From contig JAKSXM010000263.1 of NCBI GenBank assembly GCA_022575985.1, forward strand, positions 7,234,001 through 7,298,000: a stretch of DNA of 64,000 nt, given 5' to 3'. Position numbers and translations under genes: made by a program. The notes below the pieces were generated by a model. It did not search any database. It had not been told where the DNA came from and was given only the letters and a program-made list of their open reading frames with translations. Source of the DNA: Anagrus nilaparvatae. Lineage: Eukaryota > Arthropoda > Insecta > Hymenoptera > Mymaridae. Positions 10,161-21,289 of the stretch are shown piece by piece. Positions within the stretch are counted from its first letter, which is position 1, and the number at the start of each line of letters is the position of its first letter.

Positions 10161-11870
10161 ATTTCTTCTCTTTATAATGATTCTTCTAAACAAGATGTAG
10201 AAGCATTAATATTACCCAAAATAACTTCATCGATTCCTTCTAAATCTTTTTCTGTCTCAGAAAATCAGTGGCCTCATATTAAAAATTTAAAGTTAGCTGA
10301 TCGTGAGTTCTTTAAAACGTCAAAAATAGATTTGTTATTAGGTAGATGTATGTGGATGGTTTGTTTAAGGTAAAACTATTCATGGCCCACCAGGGGCACC
10401 TTTGGCTCATGAAACTTCTTTTGGATTTATGTTATTAGGTCCTACACAGGTCAATAAAAATCAATTGTTAAAAATTACTTGTAACCTGATCTTAGAAAAT
10501 TCTGGGAATTAGAAAATGTTAGTCAAATTTCTTTGCCTTCTCCGGAGGAACTTGAATGTGAAAAGCATTTCATAGAAACGCATTCAAGAGATAGTTCTGG
10601 TAGATATGTAGTCAAATTGCCAATTTCAAAAAATGAATCTATTAAATTAAGTCAAACTCGTACTTTTGCTGTAAAAATGTTACTTTCAATGGAGGAAAAG
10701 ATGGAAAAAGATCCAATTTTTGCTGAAAAATATGAAAATAATATACAAGATTTAAAAAGTGTGGGTCATATGGTTAAAATTCCTCGTGATAGGTTAAATA
10801 ATCCTTTGGCAAATTATATATCACATCATGGAGTTTTTAAAATACATGATCTTGAAGGAAAGTTAAGAGTTGTATTCCATGCCTCTCATAAAACTTCCAC
10901 TGGTTTTTCATTAAATTCGAAGTTATTAACTGTTCCTAAACTTCAGGCAGATTTATGGGCTGTTTTAACTTAATGGCGTTTTTTAAAAGTCGTTTTTAAC
11001 ACGGATATAGTTAAAATGTTTAGACAAATAAAAGTTAGTCCTGAAGATTGGGATTGGCAGCGAATAGTTTGGCGAGATAAAGAAACTGGTTTGATTGAAG
11101 ATTATTGGATAACAGTGGTTATGTTTGGTCAGGCTTGTTCTCCTTTCTTGGCCTTAAGATGTAAAAATCAATTAGTTATAGATGAGGGCCATAACTATCC
11201 TTTAGTATCGATTTCTTTACAAGAAAGATCATATGTAGATGATATTTTTGAAAGGGCTGATACCCTGGAAGAAGCCTTAAAAATTAAAAATGAATTAATA
11301 CAGCTCTTGTTATTAGGAGGTTTCCGTTTAGCAAAATGTTCATCTAATCATCCTGATTTGGCTGAAAAGTCGGATAATTTAAATATAAAAGATCCTGAAA
11401 ATATAAGTACTTTAGGTGTTATTTGGTCACCTTCTTTGGACTGTTTCAATATCAAAATAGATGTTTCGTTAAAATTAGATGAGGTGCATTCTAAAAGATG
11501 ATTGCTGTCTGAAATAGCTAAACTCTTCGATCCATTAGGATGGTTTTCACCAGTAATAATAGTAGCTAAAATTTTAATTCAAGATTTATGGTTACTTAAT
11601 TTAGATTGGGATGAAAATTTACCGGAAAATATTTCAAAATAATGGTCACAGTTTAGAAAAGCTCTTCCTGCTCTGACAGAAATCACAATTCCACGTTGGG
11701 TTGAAAGTTTAGAATCATCTAATGTTGAATTTCATTGCTTCGCAGATGCTTCAGAAAGAGCATATGCAGCTGTAATTTATGTTGTAATAACAAATGAAAA
11801 TATAAAAAAATCATCAATATTAATTTCCAAAACAAGAGTAGCTCCAATCAAGAAATTATCAATTCCAAGA
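10161..11870 (+). pseudogene. BEL/Pao reverse transcriptase and start of RNase H
   Basis: The segment upstream of RT includes HGPPGAPLAHETSFGFMLLG, reached through a frameshift near 10375 and a return near 10490. It then runs through LPSPEELECEKHF and GRYVVKLP. RT palm motifs are FNTDIVKMFRQI near 10995-11030 and YVDDI near 11230 (catalytic aspartates). After TGA at 11499 it continues with LFDPLGWFSPV, the usual BEL/Pao connection. HCFADASERAYAAV near 11733-11775 supplies the first RNase H aspartate. Stops at 10971, 11499 and 11641 make it non-functional. A second copy of the LPSPEE region begins at 63848. Confidence 0.88.
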
Positions 11871-13769
11871 TTGGAACTCTGTGCCGCAAATTTGTTGGTA
11901 AAATTAGCTAATGAATTAATTCCTCAATTAAATTTAAAAAAAGAAATAAAAGTTTTTGGTTGGTCGGATTCATCCACAGTTTTGACTTGGTTAAATTCAC
12001 ATCCTTCTCGATGGAAACCATTTGTGTCTTATAAGGTAGCTGATATTCAAAATTCTGACCTTAAAATTAATTGGCATTACGTTTCTTCTAAAAGCAACCC
12101 AGCAGATGTAGCTTCAAGAGGAATTTCAGCATCTGAGTTGGGAAGTTTTTCATTATGGTGGAAAGGACCACCATGGCTTGAGCAATCTTCTGATCATTGG
12201 CCAGCAGAAAAAGAAAAAATTGAAGAAAACAAAGTTAAAAATGAAGAAAAATCGTCAGCCATCATTAATACTTTAACAGTTTTGGAAGAACCATATCTGT
12301 TTCAAAAATTTTCTAGCTTAGACAAATTATTAAAAGTGGTAGCTTATTGTTTAAGATTAATCAATTATAAAATTAGAATAACTCTAGAATCGTTAAGTCC
12401 AGAAGTATTAGGAAAATCTTTAATTTTCTTAACAAAATGCTCACAAAAATTTTCGTTTCAGAATGAATATAATAGTTTAAAATTAAATAAAAAAATTTCA
12501 AATAATTCATGGCTGATTTCATTTAAACCTTTTATGGATGAACAAGGATGTATTAGAATAGGAGGTCGATTAAAAAATTCTCTTTTATCATTTAATGAGA
12601 AACATCCTTTTTTAATTGCAAAAAATACTTCGTTTGCTATATTGTTAGTCCGTCAGGCTCATTTTGCATGTTTACATGGTGGACAGGAACATAAGAGAAA
12701 TATTTTGCTTCAGCGCTTTTGGATTGTACGTGGGCGTAGTTATATTAGGTCTATTATTCGAAAATGCGTAACTTGTACAAAATATAATGCTAGAACTTCT
12801 CAACAATTGATGGGTCTAATACCAAATTCAAGATTAAAACCTGAGAAACCATTTCTGAGTACAGGAGTTGATTATTGTGGTCCCTTTGCCATAAAAGCGT
12901 CGTCGGGAAGAGGTATTAAAACAACTAAAGGGTACATTTGCGTTTTTGTTTGTTTAGTTACGAAAGCAGTACATCTTGAAGTCGTCACATCACTTTCAAC
13001 TCAGGCGTTCTTGGCAGCTTTTGAAGGGTTAATTTCCAGAAGGGGTCAATGTTCAACATTATATAGCGACAATGGAACCAATTTCAAAGGAGCTAGTGTT
13101 GAATTGGCGAAGATGTTCTCAAAAGCTTCAGAATTTTACAAAGAAGTCTCTCATGCTATAATTTCAAAAGGCACATCCTGGTCGTTCATTCCACCATCAT
13201 CACCACATTTTGGAGGTCTTTGGGAAGCAGGAGTTAAATCGGTAAAATCTCATTTAAAAAAAATAATAGGTGAGCAAAAATTAACATATGAAGAAATGTC
13301 AACATTTTTGTCTAAGGTAGAAGCGTGTTTAAACTCGCGTCCGTTATATCCAGCTAGTAACGACCCTGCAGATCTTTTACCCTTAACACCTGCTCATTTT
13401 TTGATCGGAGAACCAATTCATGCATATCCAGAAATTCCTTCAAATCCTAATAAACTACAAAATTTATCTAACAAGTTTAAACTTATAACTAATATGCATG
13501 ATTATTTCTGGAATAGGTGGTCGAAAGAATATGTTCATCATCTACAACAATACAATCGATGGCGAAATCCTTCAGAAAATGTTGAAATAAGAGATTTAGT
13601 TCTGTTAAAAGATGAATGTCTACCAGCAACTAAATGGCCTATGGCACGAGTCGTTGATATGGTACCTGGAGCTGATCAATTAGTTAGGGTAGCATCTATC
13701 AAGACAGCGACTGGTTTATATAAACGTCCAATCGTCAAATTAATTCCTTTACCAGTTAAAGAAGAATAA
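11871..13769 (+). pseudogene. BEL/Pao RNase H end and integrase
   Basis: A 632-codon open segment, the longest in the window. It starts in RNase H (GWSDSSTVLTWLNSHPSRW; SNPADVASRG). The integrase zinc-binding domain has HGGQEHKRN and CVTCTKYNA. The core carries STGVDYCGPF, LYSDNGTNFKGA and FGGLWEAGVKS, supplying the D, D and E catalytic residues. The C-terminal RDLVLLKDE...WPMARV is typical of BEL/Pao integrases. The stop at 13767 is followed by poly(A)-like sequence and about 250 bp of 3' untranslated DNA before the LTR. The preserved length suggests fairly recent decay. Confidence 0.92.
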
Positions 13770-14018
13770 AAAAAAAAAAAAAAAGAATTTATAAATTATC
13801 ATTCAATGTCATTTTCCACTATAAAAAATTTTAAAATAAAATATAATAAGTTAATAAATGTAAAAAATGTATGGATGTATGAGTGATATTCATTAAAAAA
13901 AAATTTATTATGATATTAATGTTCTGATAAATTCAATTTTAAAATTTAAAAATTAATTTAATTTGTAATTTTAAAAATATTAACTGCAATCGATAATTTT
14001 GTAATCCGCAGGGATATT

Positions 14019-14590
14019 TGTTGTATTCACCACTCTTTCTGTATATAAAAATATTAGTAATTTTTATATTATATTTTGTCATTGTTGTTTGAATTTATAA
14101 TACAGAAAGAGTGGGGATTTGGATAATTTATGTTTGTGTGTATGTATGTGCACGCACGGACTTGGAAGCGTGCGCCATTTTTTAGAGCTCTCTCTTCTCT
14201 TGCGACCGGCATGCAAGGTACACGTCATATTGTTCATGTAAAGCCTTTTTATAATAAATCATTCATCTTTTTAAAAGCGGAATCATTAAGTGTTTTTATT
14301 CAGTCTAATTTCTCCTTTTATCAAAATCTTATTCTTTTAAATCCTTATTCAGTCTATTATTCTTTTTTTTATAAAATCATTAATAAACTACAAAACAATG
14401 GTAAACTAGACCCATTTTTTATATAAAAAGTGAAATTCTTATGATTTTTTTATTTATTTTTTCTCATTTTGTGGATAATTGATAAATACGGTTTAAAAAG
14501 TTGTTGCGAGTCCTCTTGTTAATTCATGGCATATATTTTACCATCACAGTTTAATACAACGTTTAGTAACTTTTCATAAATACAGTTGTC
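14019..14590 (+). repeat. 3' LTR of the BEL/Pao element
   Basis: Starts TGTTGTATTCACCACTC, preceded by a purine-containing GCAGGGATATT that may be the polypurine tract. The first 155 bp match the 5' remnant. The 3' boundary is inferred to lie close to the CA dinucleotides at 14585-14596 and is not proven. Confidence 0.7.
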
Positions 14591-14604
14591 TACACATAAT
14601 TTAC

Positions 14605-15403
14605 CCAGAGTGCGTATAAGTAGAGTGAAGCAAAGCCAAAAATGCGGGATGCCCCGTTTTATTAATTCACCATTAAATTAAAAATTGACCTTTTTTGTGT
14701 GTGTAAAACTAAAAAAAAAATCTTCTATTAAGAATGAAATGTAACGCTGATTTTGAGACATTTTAAAACTCATTCTGATTGGTCTGTACTTAACAGCTGT
14801 TATTCATTTCGAAATTAATGCTAACGCGCTCTTGCGGTGTACTGTTCTGTTATTTTTAATGGCGCGTATTTTAAAATTCTGTATTTTATTATTATTTATT
14901 TTTTATTTTTTTTTCTTCATTTTTAAAGGGTGAATAATATAATATTATTAACATGTTATTTTCTGTCTTAAATAAAAAATTAGCTATTTATGAGGAATCA
15001 GTTAATGAAATAAGTTCGATATAAAGTTATAATATATCAAATGGGAAGGTTGACAGGGCCCGAGGTGCATAGCACCGAGGGTCTGTGATCGCATAATTGG
15101 TAAAATGTACCTAATTTAGGGTTAATTCATAAAGTAAAACTTAAAATAATAAACTTTAGCTTAGAATGAAGATTTTGTACAAATAAAATCGAAAAATTGT
15201 TTTATTAAATAAATATTTGTTTAAAGTTTAAATTGTTTTTCATTTAAAATTGAATTTGAGGGGGTTGGCGCGCTTTAGCGCGCAGGGGGCATAGCCCCCT
15301 ATATATAAAAAAAATTAAAATTTAAATCTCCCGTGGCTGAAAATAGCAGAGCCAATCAGCAAGAAAAACCAGCTTTGATCCACTCTGTTTATACGCCTTC
15401 TGG
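14605..15403. mobile_element. 799-bp MITE/DNA transposon with 6-bp target duplication
   Basis: Terminal inverted repeats begin CCAGAGTGCGTATAAGTAGA on the left and, read inward from the right, CCAGAAGGCGTATAAACAGA; similarity extends about 35 bp. The element is flanked on both sides by ATTTAC (14599-14604 and 15404-15409). There is no transposase. The inside holds GC-rich perfect hairpins (GGTGC-ATA-GCACC at 15064; GCGCGC-TTTA-GCGCGC at 15268; AGGGGGC-ATA-GCCCCCT at 15284). A 6-bp duplication is uncommon; IS3EU and Dada superfamilies are candidates, not a conclusion. Confidence 0.85.
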
Positions 15404-15409
15404 ATTTAC

Positions 15410-17493
15410 CAACATTATTGGCATGGAATTTGGAGAAGATTCGTGCACCTCCTGGACCATAGGTACAGCATAAGTAACACAACAGTACATTTATTCACGA
15501 CATCACAAAACACTTACTCAATTTACAATGACTTATAGTTTCATTTACAAAAACTTATTTTGTTAACATCAATATTGATATGCTAAGATTAAATATTTGT
15601 ATATTTTGTAATTTAAGAGTTAGTGTTTATGATGAACTGTATATAATTTATATACAAGATTTCCATGCACAATACAATGTTTATCTGACATTTACAACAG
15701 TTTTGATTTCAATTGACTTCCATCCTTTGTAAGTTTCACATAAAAAATGTATGTACTTGTTTTATGTTTTTTTGTTGTAATTTATATTATATTTATTTTA
15801 GCTTTGATAAAGATCCCACGGGGATCTAAGCCTTGGAATAAAGACATTTTTATGTAATAAACAACAACGATTTGCTCGTAAAGGTCATAGTTTCAATTTA
15901 TTTCGATTATGATTCTTAATATTTTCTTATCAATTTTATTTTATTTATTTACTTTCTTATACCACGATAGAATAATCATAACGAATATTTTGTAAATAAA
16001 TTAGACCAGACGAGGAGCCCCATTTAGTAAACAAATTTTATACCCAATAGGTATATTTAATTTTTTAACGAATATTTATGTTTTTTGGGCCAATGAATGT
16101 GAATATGATATCGATTTTTACCGAATGTGACTCAGCTGCCTGTAACAGATAACTTTAGGTTAATTTGCTGGTTTTTTTAAATATTCTTAAGTGTTACTAA
16201 TGTTTTTTGGGTAAATGAACACGAATATGCAAACTATGTTACTAAAAATGATTCAGGTTCCATTAGAGTGATTCTTAGTGAATTCAGCAAAAGTTTCCAG
16301 GTCGGGTCGCTGAAACCGGCTAAAAACTTTTTTTTGCCAATTAGCTATCCAAAATGGACTATGTCCCCAAATTTTAGCCCTTAATATTGAAAACTAAGCC
16401 TAGGGCGAATTTTTGAAAAAAAAAGACATTTTTATCTTTCCTCAGCCACCCATTCTTCTTTTATGAGCCATTCCTTCTGGAAATCATTAAAAATAATGAA
16501 AAAAGAGGTATTATAGTAAAATTTCCTCAGTAATCCAGTCATGCCATTAGTTTTTGAAAATTCCTACACGGGGAGCCAGAAAATCGATAAATTCACAGGG
16601 TATATTACGGAAACTACAGAAAAATTGTATATCCGAATTTTTTATTCAGCTTCTCAGGAAAAGCGTGTTTTTATATATATTTTCGGATGCCATATCAACC
16701 TAGAAAAAAAAATCGTGAATTTTCCTAAATTTTTCTTATTTTTCAGCAGTTTTTTTGAATTTTCCCGCTCTAAATGACTCCGAACGATTGAAACAAGGTG
16801 AGATTCGGATTCCCAGGGAAATTTTACATATTTTCTTTATTTAAATAATTTTTAGGCTTCGATGAAATGCTCACACTAAATGCCTTAAATACAAAATTTT
16901 GATTTTTATCGTTTTTTTGCGATTATCGAGTTTTTAGGCAATTTTCCAAATAACGCTGTCATCATGAAATTCAACTAAAATCCTTCCATTTCATTTGTTT
17001 TGAATCACGTAATTTTGTTTCAATCAAGTAATTTTGAATCACCGATTTCATCGATATATTCAATAAACTAAACGCCTATTTTTGGCTCCAAATTATCAAT
17101 TTTCTAATTGCTGTTAAAATTTTTTTAATCATTTAACAAAATAAAAATATTTAAAACTTGTTTGTTTATTTTTTTCAAATATTATTATTTTATAAACCTT
17201 CACTTAAATGAACTAAAACTGGCCTATCCCATCATACAACTAAAACTAAATTCTATCCTGATTTCTCTAGTCAAAATAAAAAAATTGAAATAAAAAACTC
17301 CTGAGTAGACACAATATTTGTGGATGAGTTTAACAACAATATATACCTAGATCGTTTCTTCCCGGAATTACCATGCAGGCATGATATCATTTCTACCACA
17401 ATTGATATATTTAATCCCCTTTCACCAACTGAACAGAAACCTTATAAGCGCATTAATAAGATAATATATTAATACACAATATATTAATTCATA
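15410..17493. other. Non-coding stretch with small repeats
   Basis: At 15440-15465 the phrase ACCTCCTGGACCATAGGT is shared with the SINE-like body at about 24160-24180, so a SINE tail probably starts here. A hairpin at 15811-15827 is described separately. Near 16077 and 16198 two copies of a unit of about 121 bp (ATGTTTTTTGGG..GAATATG) lie in tandem. The rest is AT-rich with no recognised gene. Confidence 0.45.
15801..15842 (+). other. Retroelement-tail hairpin, possibly a decayed hammerhead-like end
   Basis: CTTTGATAA, then a perfect AGATCCC-ACG-GGGATCT hairpin, then AAGCCTTGGAATAAAG. The arrangement (TGATAA, hairpin, pyrimidine-rich, ATAAA) resembles eroded ends of retroelements whose hammerhead core was CTGATGA-hairpin-GAAAC. 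The GAAA box is not preserved, so catalysis is unlikely. Confidence 0.25.
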
Positions 17494-17748
17494 CAGGAAA
17501 CCCTCCGTGTTCGCGGGTAATCGCATTCGCGGATTCAAATATACGCTATTCTTCAAAATATACCGGGATTCTTTTTTCGCGGATTTGAATTTGGTTTTAC
17601 GCGGTTTTGTAGCAATGTTCACATTTATTAATTTTTTTTTTCATATGATTTTTGGTTATAAACATTATAAAAATTTCTTTTCTGTACAGTAACCACGAAA
17701 GTACATTACAAAGTACATAATTGTCACTACTGTCGCAGAAAAATTTTA

Positions 17749-17881
17749 TACGGCCCTTGTCCATAAATAAAGAATGGCCCAAATCGCACGTAAATTACCT
17801 TCCGAGGCGAAGCCGAGGATGGTAAACTGCGATTTGGGGCATTCTTTTAACATTTCTTTACTTTTCTGGACACGAGCCGTA
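17749..17881. repeat. Foldback insert inside the Tigger-like element
   Basis: Arms TACGGCCCTTGTCCA and, inverted, TACGGCTCGTGTCCA flank an inner palindrome. AATGGCCCAAATCGCA pairs with TGCGATTTGGGGCATT, and the centre contains GAGGCGAAGCCGAGG. About 133 bp; no coding. It resembles the palindrome at 21787-21862 in having a GGC-GAA-GCC centre. Confidence 0.7.
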
Positions 17882-17920
17882 AATATTTTATTTTTGGCTA
17901 ATTAAAATAAATTAAAAATC

Positions 17921-18175
17921 ATGGCTCCTAAGAAAACTAATGAATAAGAAAGCGCAAAACAGAAAAGAAAAAAAGAAGTAATTGACTTATCTCAAAAAAT
18001 AACTTCTATTCAAAAAGTTATCGATGATATAATTGACAATGATCCAAATATGATGAGAAGTCTAAAATATAAACAAGATTGCGAAAAAGCAGTGCATGTC
18101 TACGAAGAATTATATAGAGATATGATCCGTACAGCTAAACAGAAGACCCTTACAAATTATTTCACTTGTCAATAA
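17921..18175 (+). pseudogene. Tigger/pogo transposase remnant with C-terminal PIP box
   Basis: ATG at 17921 starts MAPKKTNE, then an in-frame TAA at 17945, then SAKQKRKKEVIDLSQKI, typical of the basic start of the CENP-B-like DNA-binding domain of pogo transposases. The frame then goes straight to a short acidic/helical stretch and ends TAKQKTLTNYFTCQ at TAA 18173. The whole DDE catalytic core is missing, so this is an internal deletion derivative. The end QKTLTNYF (18140-18163) fits the PCNA-interacting PIP-box pattern Qxx(L)xx(F/Y)F; a PCNA-binding tail is known for Drosophila pogo. Confidence 0.75.
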
Positions 18176-18312
18176 AATGATTTTCATTCTCAAAATTTTT
18201 TTGATTTACTTTATGTACATGTATACATATAGTTACTACGGTCCCAGTCCCGTGTTATTCGCGGTCTTTTTCCGGTCTGAATTACCCGCGAATACGGAGG
18301 GTTTCCTGCATC

Positions 18313-19835
18313 TTCACAAATCAGCCTTGACAATGTTTGGTTTACCGACAAACGAATTGACAATGAAAATGAACTTCAAACTTCAACAATGTACACAATT
18401 GACTGATAATATTCAGGAAATAATTGCACTTGCACCCGAAAAAAATATGAATGTTAAAAACAGCATCGTCCATAGATTAATACTGGAAAATAACTACTTG
18501 TGTCAAAACGTTACACCACTGGTAAAGTTTATGACAAGATGGGCTTGCTTAACTTACTGAAAAAAAATCTGAGACTGGCTAACGTTGCTAAGGACTCCTT
18601 AGTAAGGAGAAATGTTAGACTTCTCGTTCTGCTTACACGCATAATAGAATATGTAATGCTAGTGATGTTATTAATGGGTTGCTACCTGAAGAGCTTTGTT
18701 TTTCTCCCACAAAAAACCCAGCTTCATCATTTGACCTTATAAAAACAGCTCTTTTTTAAAGTTGTATGTTCAAAGAATTTTCATTAAATGATGTAATACT
18801 AGCAGTTTCACATTTTAATTCACAGGCAAAAGATAATGATATCCCTCAAAGCATCATTGCAAAAGCCCTTCCATTGCCACATATCTCAGTATACTATTTA
18901 ATGCATCTCTCATAAAGGGTATCTTTCTTACATCCTGGAAGACATCTCGTATACTGGTGCTTAAAAAAGTTTTAATGCCATCACCTCCATCTGATTTTCA
19001 CCCTATAGCCTTACTTTGCTTTCTCTCAAAGGTCCTTAAAAGTTGGCTCAAAATCAGATGGTAAGTTTCCTGACCAAGTCAAATATTTTTGATCAATTTC
19101 AAACCGGTTTTAGAAAACATCACAGTACAGCCTTGATAAAATTAATTGCTATTGCAGTTTGACTTCTCAAAGGCCTTTGATAATGTTTCTCCTTTCAGGC
19201 TACTTGGAAAACTTTGGGATACAGGCTTTTCAAAATCTGCCTTAGAATGGCTCTGGTCATATCTTAGTGTTCACTAAATGTGCGTGTACTTTCAACTTCT
19301 GCTTCTCGTGATATTATTATTGGTGTTCCCTAGGGCTCCGCCCTAGAGCCACTATTATTTTGCATATATATGAATACTATTAAAGATTACTTGTATTATG
19401 TTGCATATATATGAATACTATTAAAGATTACTTGTATGATTACCACACCTTGAGACTTCTTTACGTCGATAACCTACAGATATATGTCCAGATACCATCA
19501 TATCTTAAATGGGATACAATTATTATCAGCATCAGCTAAGAAAGTATAGGGAGGAACTAACAATAAATATGCTTTGCTTTAATTCTAGAAAGAATATAGC
19601 AATAGCTTTTGGTTCATTCCATGCAATTATTAAATTTAATAGACTTAACATTTCTAGTATCCGAGTATAGTAAGAAACTTAACTGGGTTGAATGAGCTCC
19701 ATCGTGATTATTTTGCGATTCTACTTATGTACAGAGTCCTACGTATGAAGCAACCCATTTCTTTTGCTCCTGTTCAAACAATTAATTTCAAAAAGACTTA
19801 GTCGTGGTCCTCAGAAAGATTGTCATTGTAAGCGA
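18313..19835 (+). pseudogene. Jockey/CR1-like non-LTR RT pseudogene
   Basis: Plus-strand RT motifs in order but in shifting frames: SLIKGIFLTSWKTSRILVLK and FHPIALLCFLSKVLK (18896-19044), FDFSKAFDNVSPFRLLGKLW (19158 onward, motif A), GVP-stop-GSALEPLLF (about 19322), and YVDN in place of YADD (about 19464, motif C altered). A 41-bp tandem duplication at 19361-19436 repeats part of the coding sequence. It ends with RDYFAILLMYRVLRMKQPIS, like the C-terminus of such ORF2 proteins. Upstream 18313-18760 has weakly open frames that may be the linker before RT. Clearly dead. Confidence 0.85.
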
Positions 19836-20640
19836 CAACTTTTGTACAATCCTAAAATTTTTCAAAAATCTCTGTACAATTCTAAGATTGCACAATTTCG
19901 GTAATTGTTCATAAAAACCCATTTCGCTAAAACTTGAATTAAAATATTTTTATTCTAAACACAAAATAGCAGACATTTTGGGTTTGATTTTCTGTCTGGG
20001 AAAAATCGAAAGAAGAAAAAATATGAAAATCTTTCGCCAAGCAAGAATTTTTCGACATTTTTAAAAACTTTTCGGTGTATTCAAGCTCGGTGAGGTCCGA
20101 AAATGACAATCGGGATCAAAAAAAGTCGACTTTATAATTTTGATGTCTAATAATATAATTGTTATTGTCTCTGAAGACGAATTCGGGGTCAAATATGGTT
20201 AAAAATTAGAGACGAACCCTTAAATCAGCAAAAAATACACCTTTTTTGTATTTTTATCAATATTTTGGTAGTCATTAATCATGTTATGCATTTTATAACA
20301 AAGTCAGGTGCTAAAAACAAGTAACAAATATAAAATTTAAAAAAATATATTTTCTATACTTGTAAAGATCGTCATCATTATTGCTAAACAAATTATTAAA
20401 ATATATCTACTTAAAACTTAATCTTCTATTATAACAAATACAATTCAACAATTTTATTATAACAATTACAATTCATAAAAAAAATTAAGAAATTTGTAAT
20501 TTATTTAATATGCAATATTTTTTAGTCTAATACAAAAATTGAATTAATTTAACTAAATTTGATTTTAATTTTGATATTTTTCAGTGTTCGTTGTGATCAT
20601 ATGAATAATTTTACTGAAATTTTTAATTAATGATATTTAA
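19836..20640. other. AT-rich stretch, nothing recognised
   Basis: Possible 3' sequence of the preceding retroelement, then very AT-rich DNA with direct repeats of ACAATT(A/T)CAATTCA-type phrases near 20440-20475. No gene. Confidence 0.45.
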
Positions 20641-20671
20641 GCATACATAATAAGCATACATTTATCTAATT

Positions 20672-20875
20672 ATGCGTCACTTTAGTAGAAGACTTGCTCA
20701 TATTAGGCGTCAAAGTGATTCTGAGGAAAAACAAAATAATACTGATGATTTTAGAAATAGAAGTCAAAGCCTTGATGGTACTAAATATAGTCTTCCAATT
20801 GATTTTGATTGTGAAACTACCTATCGAATCTACGAAAGCATCTTGCGGCAAGGTATACAAATAAATAATTTTTGA
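20672..20875 (+). CDS. Possible exon of an unrecognised gene
   Basis: ATG at 20672 opens 67 codons with non-random composition: an Arg-rich start (MRHFSRRLAHIRRQSDSEEK), then SLPIDFDCETTYRIYESILR. Codons for GLN-GLY near 20852 overlap a good splice donor, GGCAAG followed by GTATAC, and the frame ends soon after. The real product may therefore continue in another exon. No domain is recognised and no following exon is identified. It could equally be a chance ORF. Confidence 0.25.
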   Translation: MRHFSRRLAHIRRQSDSEEKQNNTDDFRNRSQSLDGTKYSLPIDFDCETTYRIYESILRQGIQINNF

Positions 20876-20879
20876 AGAT

Positions 20880-21289
20880 TATATTTGTAATGAAAATAAT
20901 GATTTTGTGAAAGTTCTTTTTCAAAGAAGCAAAGAAACAAATTTATTATTCTAATTCGTTAAAGCATAAAAATATTGCAATTAAATACAAAGTAACTATA
21001 TACGATCAAAATAATATTTATTTTAGGAAAACTAAAAGTATGCATTGTAAAAATTAAACGATGAAATTTCTAATATGACAGTAGTATGTATTTCAATTCA
21101 AGTAATAATAGTTATCTGCGTGTTCTAATTCACTTTTTCCTGAGAAATTTTGCGTATCCTTGAAAAAATTTCTTTCCTTGAAAAGATTCTATTTGTTTGA
21201 TTTGATTCCTTTCGTACCTGGCTTAAAATATAAAATACGTATTATTTTTTTAATTTAAACCAGGGTTACGCTGCAAAATAATAGATTTA
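20880..21289. other. AT-rich stretch, nothing recognised
   Basis: No gene, no clear repeat. Confidence 0.45.

Larger units (their letters stand above)
9062..14590 (+). mobile_element. BEL/Pao LTR retrotransposon, degenerate
   Basis: The order LTR remnant, gag with zinc knuckles, aspartic protease, RT, RNase H, integrase, LTR is that of BEL/Pao elements. Both ends start TGTTG(A/T)ATTCACCACTCTTTC, at 9062 and 14019. The coding part lies in one frame (all main open segments start at positions divisible by 3) broken by in-frame stops near 9570, 10158, 10971, 11499 and 11641, plus a pair of compensating frameshifts between about 10370 and 10500. It cannot make its own full polyprotein. The 3' end is ill defined because no second complete LTR is available for comparison; the exact 3' boundary lies just before the MITE duplication at 14599. 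Confidence 0.9.
17494..18308 (+). mobile_element. pogo/Tigger-like element, internally deleted
   Basis: Inverted terminal repeats of 28 bp start CAGGAAACCCTCCGTGTTCG (17494) and end with the complement CGAATACGGAGGGTTTCCTG (18308); one mismatch is seen. The left flank is TA and the right flank CA, consistent with a TA target duplication with one change. Direct-repeat-like TTCGCGG(A/G)TT motifs lie inside both ends. The interior holds a start and an end of a transposase and a nested foldback (17749-17881). Confidence 0.85.

Noticed and set aside
18177..18560. 127-residue ORF as a membrane protein
   Set aside because: Spans the Tigger terminal repeat and the adjacent retroelement remnant; hydrophobicity is due to T-rich DNA.
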